A DNA stretch of 32,817 bases from a virus: positions 1 through 32,817 of the IMG/VR virus record IMGVR_UViG_3300009156_000066. One strand, 5' to 3'. This document shows positions 31,801 through 32,817 of the stretch, in pieces. The position numbers and the translations under genes were made by a program. A model generated the notes under the pieces. That model saw only the letters and a program-made list of their open reading frames with translations, had not been told where the DNA came from and did not search any database. Each line of letters begins with the position of its first letter. Position 1 is the first letter of the stretch.

Positions 31801-32817
31801 TCCGAGATCCGCAACGCCCGGGCCAACCGCGCCTACGCCGTCGCCGACGAGAAGATCCGTATCTCGGGCGAGGCCCTCGAGCGGGAGTACATCAACGTCC
31901 CGAAGGACGCCCGCTACGAATCGCGAGCGAGGTACCTCCAGGAGCGCAAGACCCAACTTGCCGCCGAGCAGCGTCGCTCCCAGATGAACCCCGTGACGTC
32001 CCGCTGGACGCTGGACGACGACAAGATCCTCATGCAGACGATCACGGACAACGACCTCGCGACGATCCTCGACACCGACCCGGCGCTCTTCGGCGGGGCC
32101 CAGCGGAAGGACTTCATCGTCTCGGCGTCGATCGAGGGCGAGGAATTTCACATGTCGCCGAAGAGCCAGGAGCTCCGGGCCCTCTACTCGAAGCCCAGCC
32201 TCGAGGACCAAATCTACAGGTGGAAGTCGATCGGCCACGCAACGAGACTGTCCGAGCTTGAAAGCACGATCCAGTCGATCAAGGCCAAAGCTAAGAAGGG
32301 CGTGGACGTCCGGGAGGAACTCGCGTCGGCTGCCGGCGAGCAGGCCGCGATCGAAGAGAAGATCACCCTCTCGACGAAGCAAGCCATGCGCCACATCGGG
32401 CTCCTCGCGGAGGACTCCTCCGCTCAGGTCTCCGCTCACCTGATCGGCGCTGAGCTCTCTGGTCTCGGCGGGAACGGCCTTCCCTTCTGGGGGAAAGCCC
32501 GCGCCCTCCACGAACTGCCCCGTCTCGTCGGCAATCAGCAGGCCGTCCAGATGGTCCACATCAACGACCTCCACGCCAAGCTCGAGAACGTCAGACGTAC
32601 ACTCGCCCCTGAGTTGCAAGGTGAGTTCGATCGGGCCGTGCGGACGGGACGGATCAAAGGAACGATCGCCGACTACCCGGAGTTCCGGGACGCGTTCGAT
32701 AAGGTCTATCCGTCCGGCGAGGCGACAGTCCAGAGCAACGTCGAGAACTTCCTCCAGAGCGCGGAGTCCTTCCGAGTGAATATGCTCGAGGAGCGTCTCG
32801 CGGCCGGGAAGATCGAC
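28831..32817 (+). CDS. Giant internal/ejection-type virion protein (3' end outside window)
   Basis: At least 1329 aa, still open at the window end. It begins MPDIQDNELDAAFDRLEGAA, acidic and disordered, then is mainly helical throughout with many Ala/Glu/Arg (e.g. LEAHSTALAKEWKDVGAGG; ESRARYLQERKTQLAAEQRR). I see no lytic transglycosylase or polymerase motif in the visible part. Size, helical make-up and place after a Gly-rich and a coiled-coil protein resemble the largest ejection protein of podoviruses. Coupled upstream by TAATG. Confidence 0.7.
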   Translation, partial: MPDIQDNELDAAFDRLEGAAAPADPVDEAFDKIEASNPPFTPASVEDATAVSASVAGDLRQTALLNPVTPNLSVIDDFRMKVRTAAKGLQGAQKLAKETAGKIGLGFQNLTEQFSSDDFLAHAANSGAGDVYSIAHSPEAKRDWYDTAGRRFAQFMNATQYELVATPEESEEIRSAFLFGELVSRAPMKETTIRESTKHAVQSLVDEYRQKSAEHGNVTTEFANAAAYLNNLTPEESLQLRGYLAARSDRLPQNEQEALLTKSRYQNFYGHNWAELPQPGTPVERTPSIAFSALQTLLGTNNPGENVLNRITEVDRAYRAKDLGFIKGDLRRPGVQFPDSRAPGGFLDADLVPTDTLTNLEQRKREKGVLSPFTVEAEPGIVEQVQAATGLSAEDAAKAVTQTAALESARAAQRAGYGAHADHRVGSETFTATEWNALSMRNKAIMRLGGAFGPAFEDLMKPFNAWREAQRGGVGEAIAQQITYTISGDEYLAQQMHSLSDVVSVGFGLVGQYSVLRSQDVISNPLKEASKGIFPGLQASDSADDRPLNEAQRDVLAGSQGDYALAPVIGRNKIYDRALQAKIFRDVTTAANLWSKASTRADARAAEANREARMSTAERQGYSDSYGRINYASDVFTSAIHNVIEGLGHSAAQVIDKPEYVPLVIGANKVSDWLLGGGMSSFQKGVDAAISSQNASAAMKSVLRWAPHEVDRLKRITGERLDAAVKTSDQGTMVTVLQDLEAHSTALAKEWKDVGAGGATPAGTLNRTLMSWKKASAMGVDFEDLSSIVQGMKPRGAIPEFYNYMRSKVGLPPHLTETGLRALSKSYKELGDRLYASLNRTPGDFAEATELERLAEQAPTADGRFDAQTKLAALQDGHAKYEGVAKRTQMYAEIEHLYSEAAAGRGYNPKRFSELRAKLWGEPAMSDLDFATVLQLSDTKRFAKNGPVNHFMARRFGYTPDQLNQITEASRRVLDFAASDAQDYYLTKIGSEIRNARANRAYAVADEKIRISGEALEREYINVPKDARYESRARYLQERKTQLAAEQRRSQMNPVTSRWTLDDDKILMQTITDNDLATILDTDPALFGGAQRKDFIVSASIEGEEFHMSPKSQELRALYSKPSLEDQIYRWKSIGHATRLSELESTIQSIKAKAKKGVDVREELASAAGEQAAIEEKITLSTKQAMRHIGLLAEDSSAQVSAHLIGAELSGLGGNGLPFWGKARALHELPRLVGNQQAVQMVHINDLHAKLENVRRTLAPELQGEFDRAVRTGRIKGTIADYPEFRDAFDKVYPSGEATVQSNVENFLQSAESFRVNMLEERLAAGKID

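Noticed and set aside
1-32817. tRNA genes, CRISPR arrays, insertion sequences, integrase, attachment sites, lysis genes
   Set aside because: Nothing with the needed structure or motifs was seen by eye on either strand; a tRNA scan could not be run.

Overview
The window reads as part of a tailed double-stranded DNA phage (Caudoviricetes). The virion module has a podovirus-like layout: terminase, portal, scaffold-like protein, SU10/DUF5309-like capsid, short-tail adaptor- and nozzle-like proteins, small virion or fibre proteins, then a run of large ejection-type internal proteins. No integrase, lysis gene, tRNA or CRISPR array is visible, and both ends of the window cut through genes. The DNA is GC-rich, especially on the right. 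The host cannot be read from the sequence.

Left arm (1-7258, all leftward). A strong sigma70-like promoter with an extended -10 (7309-7336) fires leftward. Downstream lie an HTH protein, a hypothetical protein and a 353-nt non-coding region with palindromes. After that comes a tightly packed run of about 20 very small genes joined by ATGA, GTGA or TTGA stop/start overlaps. Most are unknown. They include a DUF6197-like protein, a Cys-rich zinc-binding-type protein, five tiny single-helix membrane proteins and a PD-(D/E)XK-like nuclease. A second sigma70-like promoter (1453-1481) lies between two arms of a perfect 15-bp inverted repeat and drives a P-loop NTPase, probably a replicative helicase or primase-helicase, that runs off the left end.

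Right arm (about 7330-32817, all rightward). The order is GIY-YIG endonuclease, small terminase, large terminase, a small membrane protein, a small Pro/Ala-rich ORF, two putative GT-A-type sugar transferases, portal, a small hypothetical, a scaffold-like protein and the major capsid protein. A strong intrinsic terminator follows the capsid gene. Next come a beta-sandwich (possible decoration) protein, three small or hypothetical genes, an 840-aa GT2-TPR-GT4 glycosyltransferase, a mini HAD phosphatase, two LamG-like proteins sharing a C-terminal tag, adaptor- and nozzle-like proteins, three small virion proteins (two sharing an N-terminal tag), a Gly/Met-rich protein, a coiled-coil protein and a protein of at least 1329 aa cut by the window end.

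The most unusual content is the sugar-modification set placed inside the structural operon: two GT-A-like proteins between terminase and portal, plus the tripartite glycosyltransferase coupled to a phosphatase after the capsid. I infer a virion- or DNA-glycosylation system; the substrate cannot be read from sequence. Other notable points are a LamG gene whose only plausible start is CTG, shared terminal tags among virion proteins, and repeated out-of-frame gene overlaps of 74-146 nt.
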